From Saccharomycopsis phalli (Eukaryota > Ascomycota > Saccharomycetes > Ascoideales > Saccharomycopsidaceae), in NCBI GenBank assembly GCA_020342235.1, contig CP073212.1, positions 2,108,001 to 2,172,000 on the forward strand: DNA of 64,000 nucleotides, in the 5' to 3' direction. Of this stretch, positions 10,209 through 23,707 are shown in pieces. The position numbers and the translations under genes were made by a program. The notes under the pieces are model-generated. The model worked only from the letters and a program-made list of their open reading frames with translations, ran no database searches and was not told where the DNA came from. Positions within the stretch are counted from its first letter, which is position 1. Every line of letters begins with the position of its first letter.

Positions 10209-12393
10209 TTTTCGACTCTTTCCAAACACCAGATATCAGATTCAGATTGGGACACTCGGTTTTGACAACATCCACCAGAACTTACTCGCGATTAACGATA
10301 TAACTCAGAACGGAAACGTGGTAATTTTTGACGACGACAACACTTTCTTATACCATAAGGACAGGGGCGACATAATCAAGATCGGAGTTAAAAGACAGGA
10401 CGGTTTAAGATATCTACTTCCATCGGTTTTCTCAGCATCCCCTACTATAATGCAGAGCAAAAACAAGGGACAAGTGGCAACAACTATTGAGGAAGCAGGA
10501 GAACGGGTGATTGAAATGAATTTATTTAATGTGATCAGGAACTACAAGACAATTCCACATTTTAGAGGCAAGACACTTTTTGATTATCACCTAATTACTA
10601 ACCATATGAGCTATGAGAGTTTAATCCGAAGATTGAAAACTATGAAAGTTGAGGTAAAGTATAACGAGGAGGACAAAAAACAAGTTATGGGGTGTCCAAT
10701 TTGTACAATGTGCGGCGCTACGGAGGTGTCACACCAGGTCAAGCGAATTCCGGCACCAACACCGTTATATAGATTGCATACTGACACATTAGGACCTTTT
10801 AGAGATCGAAACGGGGAAGAAGTCTATATGACATCATTGGTTGACGAATACTCGGGCTATTGTTGGCCGACTATTACGACTGGGAAATCTGTAAAAGCAG
10901 CGTATAAAGCGACTTTGACGGGTGTGAGAAAGGAATTCCCAACAAATCATATCAGGAGCCTCGGATGTGACAATGCACCAGAATTTCCATCAGAGGCGGA
11001 ATTAAAGGAATTGGGAATCACAAAGCATGCTACTCCAGCTTATCAACCATACAAGAACGGCCTTGCAGAGAACTACAACAGGAAAATTTTAAAACAAATC
11101 TACAAGATCACGGCCAATTTTGACGCGATGAAGATCTCAATTTTTTTGAAAGATATTATTCGGTACGCGATTGACTTGGTAAACCAAACACCAGTTCGTC
11201 GAAACAATTGGAAGTCACCAGCAGAAATGATGTACCCTTACGATGCGACACACACATGCTACCATTCGGAATTGATGTTATCGTCAGAGTTAACAACCAC
11301 AACGCAAAAAATCCTAGGTATCCCACAGCACAAGTATACCAGCAAACAACTACTGGTTTCATCACAGGAATGGACATTGGAGGAAACTGTTTCAGAGTAT
11401 TAACCAGCAGCGGAAAAGAATTTATCACAAGCCATATATCAGCATTGTCATCTTACAACAACATAAAACAGTACTGCCATGAACACCGAGATCAACAATC
11501 AGAGACCAACATTGAGTACTTTCGCAACGCTTTTGAAAAAAAATTTATACTGAACAATGAGAAACGGAAGATGAATTAATGAGAACACAACACGAAAATG
11601 AATCTGAAGGAACCATTAAGGAAACGGCGGCACAGAGCAGAGGGGTAACTGGTAACACGACTGAGGAGATGATACTGGAAACGGAACTGGAAACGAGAAT
11701 AACAACTGAACTGGATATGGAGGAAATCCAAATGTTGAAGCAGTTGGATATCGACAATTTGGAATACGGAAAGGCACAAGAAAATGTTATAGAGGGCAAG
11801 AGAAACCGAAACGTGATCAATTACGACGAAGAACCAACCAGCGACGAACAAACTAACTTGTCACTGGAGAAAGACGAGATTGACAGTGGACGCGAATCCG
11901 AATACGACACATGCATGGAAGACGAAGAAACATGGGCGGACGAAGAATTCACGGACGACCAAGCGATTGAGCAAGAAAAAGCGAAGGCGACTGAGAAGGA
12001 AAAGATTGAAACGCCAAGAAATCAAAAGAGAGAAAGGGCATCGTCGGATGACACGTCTACAGAAGAGATTTACAGGAAGATCATGAAGGCAGACCATGAG
12101 AAACGAATTGCACGACTTCTCAAGGTAAAGAAGAACTACAGACACCCAATTTTGAGGAAGAAGAACCATGCGAGAATTAACAATATTGTGGTAAGAGGAA
12201 GAAGATCAAAGTACTACGACTGGCAAGACGCAAAACTACAGGAATTGGAAAAATTTAAGTCATTACAAGTAGCAGAGGTAGTGAAGAGACCATCTCATCC
12301 AATCATTGACGCGATGTTCGTGTACTCACAGGACCCAACTAACATAAAAGGCGAAGAGTATAAGGCCAGATTGGTCGCACGAGGTGACAAGGC
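10209..12393 (+). mobile_element. Family B copia fragment: integrase to start of reverse transcriptase
   Basis: Remnant of a second Ty1/copia family, distinct in sequence from family A. Recognisable parts are a gag-pre-integrase region, an integrase core (HTDTLGPF, GCDNAPEF, GLAENYNR, about 10750-11220), an acidic linker (11580-12060), and the beginning of the reverse transcriptase (KARLVARGD, about 12362). Family A arrays abut both ends: TTTTC on the left and AAGGC on the right. The element is broken by insertion and by a few further lesions. It is older than family A. Confidence 0.88.
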
Positions 12394-12649
12394 TGTTGTG
12401 ATGATTAAAATCCGAGACGGCATTAGCTATCGGCATTGGTTAAACGGCATTAGCTAAACGGCATTACAATACGCCGTAGCTAAATGGCATTAGTTAAGCG
12501 GCATTACGACACGCCGTAGCTTATAAGAGGACTATAAATAAGAGGCAATGTGCCCACAATAAGTAAGTAGTTTACCTATAAGATAAATAAGTTAATACAA
12601 ACAGTTTATCAAAGATGTCAGCTAAAGAAAGACTTTCCAAATTACAACA
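12394..12649 (+). repeat. Family A LTR, 5' end of copy 3
   Basis: 256 bp with TGTTGT...ACAACA ends. It is inserted after AAGGC (12389-12393) in the reverse-transcriptase region of the family B fragment. Confidence 0.95.
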
Positions 12650-15600
12650 GGTTATGATGCATCCTGCAAGCGTCCTGCAGTTCCCCTCTGAATTAACATT
12701 GACTGGTCCAGAGACTTATCATGTCTGGATGAAGGAACTCGAGGACTTTCTTTTTGGCTTCGGGGTCGGCTTACTTCAATACGCCGAAAATGGAACTCTG
12801 AGCATCGAACTGGACGATATCTCGGACATTTCTTCTGCTTTCTTTATTGAACAATTGGATAGCGTGTTTGGTATTATTCTCAAGGCAAGCATTAGCCAAG
12901 AGATTCGCGGAATTATTCGCTCCACGCACTCACGTCTGACTGCTAGAAATCAATTTTTGTTTCTTCAAGAGAAGTATGGTACTCTTCCACTCCCAGTGGC
13001 TCTCACTAGCGCTGGGATTCTGGAAGAAGCTACTAGGCCCACTGAGTTTGTTGACATCAGGGCAATGCTTCAACGCAAAAATTTGTTGGTTAGACAGCAA
13101 TTGACTAAGGAGGCAATCATTGCATTATGGACTTTGGATAACATGATGCAACTTGGTGTGCCATATCCGGTTATCTCAAGCGTCATTAAAGAGCTTGAAC
13201 ACAAGGGGATTACTACTAATACTCTTCTGTATCAGGTCTTGCATGAGATAACTGGATCGCATGAGTATGTTCGTCTGAACAGTCTTGCACTTTTGGGTCA
13301 CGATTCTCTGTCTAAGAAGACGTCCAAACCTCGTCGCAAAGGTAAAAAGAAGGAAAAGCAACAACCATATGATGAAGAGTATCCTCAAGGTATGTTGGCT
13401 TATTCCTTCCTTGGACATCTGTTACTGATACCAACATTTCTTGATACTGGTGCCAGTGGACATTTCTTCTCTGACATTCGTTTCTTTCAAGACATGATTC
13501 CAGAGAATGGCTCTATTCTGGGTGTTGCTGGAAACCTTGCAATTGTTGGGAAAGGTACAGTTCGGATTTCTACTCCAGCTGGACCTTTTATTCTACATGA
13601 TGTTGGTTACACTCCTAACGGTATTGCTAACCTTATCTCGGTTGGAAAAGCTTCTAATCATAAGTTAGAGTTTCTCTTCAATCATCAAGGTGCCACTATC
13701 CGCTCCACCAAGAAAATGTTTGCTCATCGAGATCCACTTTCAAACCTTTACACTGTTTCATGTGAACCTTCTACTGTGATTCCGAAGCAGATTGCTTACA
13801 AGGCTGTGTCCTCTGGCCGTGATATTGATCGCTGGCATAGAAGACTTGGCCACCCTAGCGCTTCTGTTATGGCCTCGCTTTTCAAGATCCATCCACTCTG
13901 GAAGGCTGGTCAGAGTTTACTGAGTTGTACCGGATGTATTACTGGTAAAACTGTTGACTCTGCTCCTAAAGAACGGACCACCAATCCTTCTCAGCCACTT
14001 GAGTTAGTCCATGTGGATCTTTGTGGGCCATTTAACTACGGATCCTACGATGCATCTCGGTATTTCTTGACTATTGTTGACGGCTATACAAAATGGACCA
14101 CTGTTGTTTGCCTCAATAAGAAATCTGGATGCACTCAAGGTATCATTAATTTTATTAATACCTCTGAAACAATGTTCCGCAGTAAAGGATTGACTTACTG
14201 CGTTGGTACTCTCCGTACAGATAATGGAGGTGAGTTTGTGAGTGAAGAATTGACTAACTTCCTCACCAAGCGTGGCATCTCTCACGAAACCACGGTTCCC
14301 CATCATTCGTATCAAAATGGCGTTGCCGAACGAATGAACCGTACACTTCAAGATAAAGCCCGCGCTCTTATGCTTCATACCAATGTTCCAGCTCAACTTT
14401 GGCCTGAAGCAATCAATACTGCTGTTTTTTTGGCTAATTGTACGCCATCACGCTCTATTGATTTTGATGTCCCATACAAACGATGGTATGGTCGCTCTTT
14501 CAACTACAAATTTCTCCGAGAATTTGGATGTGTTGCTTATGCTATTATTCCTAAGGCCCTCCGTCAAGGAAAGCTCGATGCTAAAGCCTCTCCTTGTGTC
14601 ATGATTGGCTATGAATTGCAACGAAAAGCATATCGACTCTATGACCCAGAACAAATAAGGTTATTTGCGCTGCTCAAGCAATTTTTGAGGAGGATAAATT
14701 CTTTTATCCAACTGTGTCTCTGGCGCTGACTAGCACAATCAATCCTCCTCAAATTTCCGGGGTTGGCAATCCAAAGATTGGAGGGATTCATTCTCTACCT
14801 ATGAATTCTCAGCCAGCTATTTCTATGACTAGAGATGAATTGATAGTTGAATCCGAGCTTGACCCTCTGGACACCTCGTTGATAGTGGACGACAATGATA
14901 CAGTATCTAAATCAGATGCATACGGTAATGCGTCTGAGTTGGCTGAAGATACTGGATTTGAGCTTGGTTACTTAAGGGATCATAATACTGCCTTAATTCG
15001 CACTGCTGCTCGCGAAATTGGAAATGAATTAGTCGTTTCTGGTTCATCCAAGTCAAATGAACTAATCATCGCTGACGCTTCAGAGGCTGAAATTGACCTG
15101 ACCTCTACTATTGATCTGATTGATGTGAGTAATCCTAATGGTTCTAATAAGAATCATCTTGTCCTTGATGATCCTCAACCAAGTCGTGAAGCCATCACGT
15201 ACCCTGGATTTCTGCACACACCAGATGAGCCTGAGTCTCATGCGGATGAGATCAGTGACTCAGAGATACTCGACCCCAGACGGTTGGAATATATCCCTGG
15301 AACTATGACCTGGTTGCAGGTAGTACTTCGGGATCACCCCAACTTCAGGTTGTGAAATATGTATCACAATCTACTTCTGCGGAGTCTGATGCTTCACTGT
15401 CGCTGGACAATCATGTTGCCCAACAAACATCACTGTCTCGTCCTGCTACTCCTCAAGCACAAGAAGTTCCTTATACCAATCCCATTGATTATAAGAACTC
15501 CAGTTCATCTCACAATCTCTTCAAGTATGATCGGTCTCCGTCAGACAAGCGGCCTATCCCATATCCAAGGGTTAAGCGCTATGATCCCAACTATAACCCG

Positions 15601-17609
15601 TTTTGTGGTGATATACCTCCGACTACTTTTGATAATCTTCCAAGGACACCCCAAAATGAGATCATCTATAAGTACTACGGAAAGCTGAAGATTTCACGTA
15701 CTAAAATCCCGGATTCTGACCTCAGATATCTGGAAGATGTATCTACTTCAGCTGGTCCTCCTCCTCCGCCTCCGCCTCCACCTTCTGCTTTGCCGCAAAA
15801 GCGTCTTATCCGTCACAAAGGCTCCCAACCTAAGCCCCTTTTTCCTGGTCCGCTTAGTTCTGATGAACATGATCCTACTACCCACCGTTCGTCTTCAGGG
15901 AGGGATAAGAAGCCTCGTGTCTCTGATATTGTCACAAATGGTTCTTCTAATGATGGTGTCCTGACATCCGTTAAGACGCCACTCTCAGATGATACAGATG
16001 AATCCGAAATGAATACGAATGGTGTGAATTATCCTGCTACTTGTTTTATGGCTGCTAAACATTCTCTTGAGAATGTACCTATGACATTTGATCAAGCTGT
16101 TACTTCTGATGATGCTTACTTATGGAAAGACGCTATTCAAAAGGAAATGGAAGCCCACTATGAGAATCAGACTTTTCTGTTAGTTCCACCTAAGCAAGGT
16201 CGTCGACCTATCACTTGCCGTTGGTTTTTTACAATTAAGAGTGATGGTCAACACAAGGCACGACTTGTGGCTAGAGGTTTTACTCAGATTAAAGGGCTTG
16301 ATTATGTGGAAACTTTTGCGCCTGTCATTAGGTATGCTTCTATTCGAATCATGTTGTCCATTGCTGCAAGATATAGACTTACTATTCATCAGATGGATGT
16401 GAAAACGGCTTTTCTCAATGGTGATTTAAGGGAAGACCTTTACATGATTCAACCTGAAGGTTTTGTGGTCAAAGGAAAAGAAGATCATGTTCTTAAGCTT
16501 AATAAGTCGATTTATGGTTTGAAGCAAGCTCCAATGGTTTGGAATGACAAAATCAATGAAGTGTTACATGTGATTGGTTTTAAGCAAAACTCTGCGGAGT
16601 ATTGTTTGTATTCTAAGAAAAATGGGAATTTGTTTATTATGGTCGCACTTTATGTCGACGATCTTCTCATTGCTGGAAATAATCAGACTGAAATTGATAA
16701 GGTTAAAGCTCAATTGATGCTGCACTTTAAGATGAAAAACCTAGGAGTTGCTAGCAAGTTTCTTGGAATGAACATTAGTCAAGATAAGGCCTCAATACTG
16801 CTTTCTCTTCATGATTATGTTCACCTGATGCTAAAGGAGTATCAGATGGTAGATTGCAATCCTATCTACACACCAGCGGATCCTAATCAGGATCTAACTA
16901 TAACTGATGACTCAAAGGACTGGGATGCCACAATGTATCGATCCTTGGTTGGCAAATTACTTTTTGCTGTTAATACAGTCCGGTTTGATATTGCTTATAT
17001 TGTTGGTGTGTTATCAAGATATTTACAATCTCCAAAGGAAAAGCATTGGGTTGCTGCGAAGCGTGTTCTTAGATATTTGAAGGCAACAGAGGATATGAAA
17101 ATTGTTTATTCCAGAAAGGATCATGGGAATTATCTTTTGGGATATTGTGATGCTGACTGGGCTACTGATAAGACGGAAAGAAAGTCAACTACTGGTTTCA
17201 TGTTTAGGTATAGCGGTGGTGCTATTACTTGGAGATCTAGAAAACAGTCGACTATTGCTTTGTCGACAGCAGAAGCCGAATACATGGCATTAACTGACGG
17301 TATTAAAGATGCTCTATGGTTACAGCAGGTGTTTGCAGAACTTGGTATCCCCTTGGCAAAATTGATAGTTCATGATGACAATGTGAGCTGCGTTAATATT
17401 GCTAAAAACCCAGTGTCACATGATCGAACTAAACATATTGATATCAAGCATCACTTTATCAGGCATCATGTGAAAAATGGCAACATTGAACTACGACACC
17501 TAACTACTGACAAGATGCTAGCTGATATGCTTACCAAGGGATTATCAAGAGAGCAATTTCAAAAACTTCGGATGCTGAGTGGTATGAGGAAATTTTAATT
17601 ATGGGAGGG

Positions 17610-17865
17610 TGTTGTGATGATTAAAATCCGAGACGGCATTAGCTATCGGCATTGGTTAAACGGCATTAGCTAAACGGCATTACAATACGCCGTAGCTAAA
17701 TGGCATTAGTTAAGCGGCATTACGACACGCCGTAGCTTATAAGAGGACTATAAATAAGAGGCAATGTGCCCACAATAAGTAAGTAGTTTACCTATAAGAT
17801 AAATAAGTTAATACAAACAGTTTATCAAAGATGTCAGCTAAAGAAAGACTTTCCAAATTACAACA
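17610..17865 (+). repeat. Family A LTR shared by copies 3 and 4
   Basis: 256-bp LTR standing between two head-to-tail copies. It is preceded by the GGGAGGG polypurine tract of copy 3 and followed by the GGTTATGA primer site of copy 4. Confidence 0.95.
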
Positions 17866-20800
17866 GGTTATGATGCATCCTGCAAGCGTCCTGCAGTTCC
17901 CCTCTGAATTAACATTGACTGGTCCAGAGACTTATCATGTCTGGATGAAGGAACTCGAGGACTTTCTTTTTGGCTTCGGGGTCGGCTTACTTCAATACGC
18001 CGAAAATGGAACTCTGAGCATCGAACTGGACGATATCTCGGACATTTCTTCTGCTTTCTTTATTGAACAATTGGATAGCGTGTTTGGTATTATTCTCAAG
18101 GCAAGCATTAGCCAAGAGATTCGCGGAATTATTCGCTCCACGCACTCACGTCTGACTGCTAGAAATCAATTTTTGTTTCTTCAAGAGAAGTATGGTACTC
18201 TTCCATCCCAGTGGCTCTCACTAGCGCTGGGATTCTGGAAGAAGCTACTAGGCCCACTGAGTTTGTTGACATCAGGGCAATGCTTCAACGCAAAAATTTG
18301 TTGGTTAGACAGCAATTGACTAAGGAGGCAATCATTGCATTATGGACTTTGGATAACATGATGCAACTTGGTGTGCCATATCCGGTTATCTCAAGCGTCA
18401 TTAAAGAGCTTGAACACAAGGGGATTACTACTAATACTCTTCTGTATCAGGTCTTGCATGAGATAACTGGATCGCATGAGTATGTTCGTCTGAACAGTCT
18501 TGCACTTTTGGGTCACGATTCTCTGTCTAAGAAGACGTCCAAACCTCGTCGCAAAGGTAAAAAGAAGGAAAAGCAACAACCATATGATGAAGAGTATCCT
18601 CAAGGTATGTTGGCTTATTCCTTCCTTGGACATCTGTTACTGATACCAACATTTCTTGATACTGGTGCCAGTGGACATTTCTTCTCTGACATTCGTTTCT
18701 TTCAAGACATGATTCCAGAGAATGGCTCTATTCTGGGTGTTGCTGGAAACCTTGCAATTGTTGGGAAAGGTACAGTTCGGATTTCTACTCCAGCTGGACC
18801 TTTTATTCTACATGATGTTGGTTACACTCCTAACGGTATTGCTAACCTTATCTCGGTTGGAAAAGCTTCTAATCATAAGTTAGAGTTTCTCTTCAATCAT
18901 CAAGGTGCCACTATCCGCTCCACCAAGAAAATGTTTGCTCATCGAGATCCACTTTCAAACCTTTACACTGTTTCATGTGAACCTTCTACTGTGATTCCGA
19001 AGCAGATTGCTTACAAGGCTGTGTCCTCTGGCCGTGATATTGATCGCTGGCATAGAAGACTTGGCCACCCTAGCGCTTCTGTTATGGCCTCGCTTTTCAA
19101 GATCCATCCACTCTGGAAGGCTGGTCAGAGTTTACTGAGTTGTACCGGATGTATTACTGGTAAAACTGTTGACTCTGCTCCTAAAGAACGGACCACCAAT
19201 CCTTCTCAGCCACTTGAGTTAGTCCATGTGGATCTTTGTGGGCCATTTAACTACGGATCCTACGATGCATCTCGGTATTTCTTGACTATTGTGACGGCTA
19301 TACAAAATGGACCACTGTTGTTTGCCTCAATAAGAAATCTGGATGCACTCAAGGTATCATTAATTTTATTAATACCTCTGAAACAATGTTCCGCAGTAAA
19401 GGATTGACTTACTGCGTTGGTACTCTCCGTACAGATAATGGAGGTGAGTTTGTGAGTGAAGAATTGACTAACTTCCTCCAAGCGTGGCATCTCTCACGAA
19501 ACCACGGTTCCCCATCATTCGTATCAAAATGGCGTTGCCGAACGAATGAACCGTACACTTCAAGATAAAGCCCGCGCTCTTATGCTTCATACCAATGTTC
19601 CAGCTCAACTTTGGCCTGAAGCAATCAATACTGCTGTTTTTTTGGCTAATTGTACGCCATCACGCTCTATTGATTTTGATGTCCCATACAAACGATGGTA
19701 TGGTCGCTCTTTCAACTACAAATTTCTCCGAGAATTTGGATGTGTTGCTTATGCTATTATCCTAAGGCCCTCCGTCAAGGAAAGCTCGATGCTAAAGCCT
19801 CTCCTTGTGTCATGATTGGCTATGAATTGCAACGAAAAGCATATCGACTCTATGACCCCAGAACAAATAAGGTTATTTGCGCTGCTCAAGCAATTTTTGA
19901 GGAGGATAAATTCTTTTATCCAACTGTGTCTCTGGCGCTGACTAGCACAATCAATCCTCCTCAAATTTCCGGGTTGGCAATCCAAAGATTGGAGGGATTC
20001 ATTCTCTACCTATGAATTCTCAGCCAGCTATTTCTATGACTAGAGATGAATTGATAGTTGAATCCGAGCTTGACCCTCTGGACACTCGTTGATAGTGGAC
20101 GACAATGATACAGTATCTAAATCAGATGCATACGGTAATGCGTCTGAGTTGGCTGAAGATATGGATTTGAGCTTGGTTACTTAAGGGATCATAATACTGC
20201 CTTAATTCGCACTGCTGCTCGCGAAATTGGAAATGAATTAGTCGTTTCTGGTTCATCCAAGTCAAATGAACTAATCATCGCTGACGCTTCAGAGGCTGAA
20301 ATTGACCTGACCTCTACTATTGATCTGATTGATGTGAGTAATCCTAATGGTTCTAATAAGAATCATCTTGTCCTTGATGATCCTCAACCAAGTCGTGAAG
20401 CCATCACGTACCCTGGATTTCTGCACACACCAGATGAGCCTGAGTCTCATGCGGATGAGATCAGTGACTCAGAGATACTCGACCCAGACGGTTGGAATAT
20501 ATCCCTGGAACTACTGACCTGGTTGCAGGTAGTACTTCGGATCACCCCAACTTCAGGTTGTGAAATATGTATCACAATCTACTTCTGCGGAGTCTGATGC
20601 TTCACTGTCGCTGGACAATCATGTTGCCCAACAAACATCACTGTCTCGTCCTGCTACTCCTCAAGCACAAGAAGTTCCTTATACCAATCCCATTGATTAT
20701 AAGAACTCCAGTTCATCTCACAATCTCTTCAAGTATGATCGGTCTCCGTCAGACAAGCGGCCTATCCCATATCCAAGGGTTAAGCGCTATGATCCCAACT

Positions 20801-22812
20801 ATAACCCGTTTTGTGGTGATATACCTCCGACTACTTTTGATAATCTTCCAAGGACACCCCAAAATGAGATCATCTATAAGTACTACGGAAAGCTGAAGAT
20901 TTCACGTACTAAAATCCCGGATTCTGACCTCAGATATCTGGAAGATGTATCTACTTCAGCTGGTCCTCCTCCTCCGCCTCCGCCTCCACCTTCTGCTTTG
21001 CCGCAAAAGCGTCTTATCCGTCACAAAGGCTCCCAACCTAAGCCCCTTTTTTGGTCCGCTTAGTTCTGATGAACATGATCCTACTACCCACCGTTCGTCT
21101 TCAGGGAGGGATAAGAAGCCTCGTGTCTCTGATATTGTCACAAATGGTTCTTCTAATGATGGTGTCCTGACATCCGTTAAGACGCCACTCTCAGATGATA
21201 CAGATGAATCCGAAATGAATACGAATGGTGTGAATTATCCTGCTACTTGTTTTATGGCTGCTAAACATTCTCTTGAGATGTACCTATGACATTTGATCAA
21301 GCTGTACTTCTGATGATGCTTACTTATGGAAAGACGCTATTCAAAAGGAAATGGAAGCCCACTATGAGAATCAGACTTTTCTGTTAGTTCCACCTAAGCA
21401 AGGTCGTCGACCTATCACTTGCCGTTGGTTTTTTACAATTAAGAGTGATGGTCAACACAAGGCACGACTTGTGGCTAGAGGTTTTACTCAGATTAAAGGG
21501 CTTGATTATGTGGAAACTTTTGCGCCTGTCATTAGGTATGCTTCTATTCGATCATGTTGTCCATTGCTGCAAGATATAGACTTACTATTCATCAGATGGA
21601 TGTGAAAACGGCTTTTCTCAATGGTGATTTAAGGGAAGACCTTTACATGATTCAACCTGAAGGTTTTGTGGTCAAAGGAAAAGAAGATCATGTTCTTAAG
21701 CTTAATAAGTCGATTTATGGTTTGAAGCAAGCTCCAATGGTTGGAATGACAAAATCAATGAAGTGTTACATGTGATTGGTTTTAAGCAAAACTCTGCGGA
21801 GTATTGTTTGTATTCTAAGAAAAATGGGAATTTGTTTATTATGGTCGCACTTTATGTCGACGATCTTCTCATTGCTGGAAATAATCAGACTGAAATTGAT
21901 AAGGTTAAAGCTCAATTGATGCTGCACTTTAAGATGAAAAACCTAGGAGTTGCTAGCAAGTTTCTTGGAATGAACATTAGTCAAGATAAGGCCTCAATAC
22001 TGCTTTCTCTTCATGATTATGTTCACCTGATGCTAAAGGAGTATCAGATGGTAGATTGCAATCCTATCTACACACCAGCGGATCCTAATCAGGATCTAAC
22101 TATAACTGATGACTCAAAGGACTGGGATGCCACAATGTATCGATCCTTGGTTGGCTAAATTACTTTTTGCTGTTAATACAGTCCGGTTTGATATTGCTTA
22201 TATTGTTGGTGTGTTATCAAGATATTTACAATCTCCAAAGGAAAAGCATTGGGTTGCTGCGAAGCGTGTTCTTAGATATTTGAAGGCAACAGAGGATATG
22301 AAAATTGTTTATTCCAGAAAGGATCATGGGAATTATCTTTTGGGATATTGTGATGCTGACTGGGCTACTGATAAGACGGAAAGAAAGTCAACTACTGGTT
22401 TCATGTTTAGGTATAGCGGTGGTGCTATTACTTGGAGATCTAGAAAACAGTCGACTATTGCTTTGTCGACAGCAGAAGCCGAATACATGGCATTAACTGA
22501 CGGTATTAAAGATGCTCTATGGTTACAGCAGGTGTTTGCAGAACTTGGTATCCCCTTGGCAAAATTGATAGTTCATGATGACAATGTGAGCTGCGTTAAT
22601 ATTGCTAAAAACCCAGTGTCACATGATCGAACTAAACATATTGATATCAAGCATCACTTTATCAGGCATCATGTGAAAAATGGCAACATTGAACTACGAC
22701 ACCTAACTACTGACAAGATGCTAGCTGATATGCTTACCAAGGGATTATCAAGAGAGCAATTTCAAAAACTTCGGATGCTGAGTGGTATGAGGAAATTTTA
22801 ATTATGGGAGGG

Positions 22813-23068
22813 TGTTGTGATGATTAAAATCCGAGACGGCATTAGCTATCGGCATTGGTTAAACGGCATTAGCTAAACGGCATTACAATACGCCGTAGCT
22901 AAATGGCATTAGTTAAGCGGCATTACGACACGCCGTAGCTTATAAGAGGACTATAAATAAGAGGCAATGTGCCCACAATAAGTAAGTAGTTTACCTATAA
23001 GATAAATAAGTTAATACAAACAGTTTATCAAAGATGTCAGCTAAAGAAAGACTTTCCAAATTACAACA
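22813..23068 (+). repeat. Family A LTR, 3' end of copy 4
   Basis: 256-bp LTR whose right flank, GAAAA, opens a minus-strand family B fragment. The flank does not match AAGGC at the left end of this array, so the two ends of the array come from different insertion events. Confidence 0.93.
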
Positions 23069-23707
23069 GAAAATTCCCTTTTCAGCCCGTTTTTGGATGT
23101 TTGGTTTGCCGAAAGGTAGATGTAAGGTGATCATCTGGGTCTCTACTTTCATACGCATCTTGTGTATTAAAAAATTTCTTGTCTACCACCGATGCAGTTG
23201 CACCTGTATCAAGTACTATATTATTCGGATCCAGTTTTGTTTGTCCCTCAGTTTGACATGATTCGCGTATACCTCGTGCTTCGTTGGTTTGTTGTCGTAT
23301 CTTTTTCCAAATTGTAATGGGTTCCACAAGTTAAATGACGGGTTATTTCTGACCCTACTTATGATATCAGCTTTGGCCACGCAACCTCCTTCCATGATGA
23401 TATCCAGAATTTCTTTTCCCGCAATTTTTCGGTTGTTGTGTGATCTTTGTACTGCGTCCAATAGTGTTATGTATTCATCAGCGGGAGTGTTGTTGAGAGC
23501 CTGATATACTGTATCACAATCACGCTGGTATAATATTGCTATATCCCGCGCTAAAAGGAAGTTCCCGGCTGTCTCTCGTTTCTTTCTCGCTTCTTCGAAA
23601 TTTCCACATACCTTTCAAATTCTCTTTCAAGATCAAATTTTCTCTCGTATTGCAATTCCTGGTAGATTTGATCAAGTTGCATCAGTTTTCCAGCTCGGAC
23701 TTGCACA
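23069..23707 (-). mobile_element. Family B-like copia fragment: Gag and protease region
   Basis: Minus-strand remnant carrying a charged helical Gag stretch and a protease-like LDTGATASVVD motif at about 23180-23210. The first Gag codons are read through from the diverged LTR on its right (23708-23945). It ends exactly at a family A LTR with the pentamer GAAAA. It is broken. I assign it to family B because its end flank is complementary to the TTTTC flank at 10209; sequence overlap with the other B pieces cannot be tested, because they cover different parts of the element. Confidence 0.7.

Larger units (their letters stand above)
12394..17865 (+). mobile_element. Ty1/copia retrotransposon, family A copy 3 (broken)
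   Basis: Full-length plus-strand copy with LTRs at 12394-12649 and 17610-17865. It has the same order of parts as copy 2 and is nearly identical to it. Its gag-pol frame carries about two breaks. Its left flank AAGGC equals the five bases after the last LTR of the block at 30988, and its 3' LTR doubles as the 5' LTR of copy 4. Confidence 0.95.
17610..23068 (+). mobile_element. Ty1/copia retrotransposon, family A copy 4 (broken)
   Basis: Full-length plus-strand copy sharing its 5' LTR with copy 3; its 3' LTR is 22813-23068. It is nearly identical to copies 2 and 3 in substitutions, but its frame carries roughly a dozen or more small breaks. Many small length changes with hardly any substitutions is more like imperfect consensus in a collapsed repeat than natural decay. 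Confidence 0.93.
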
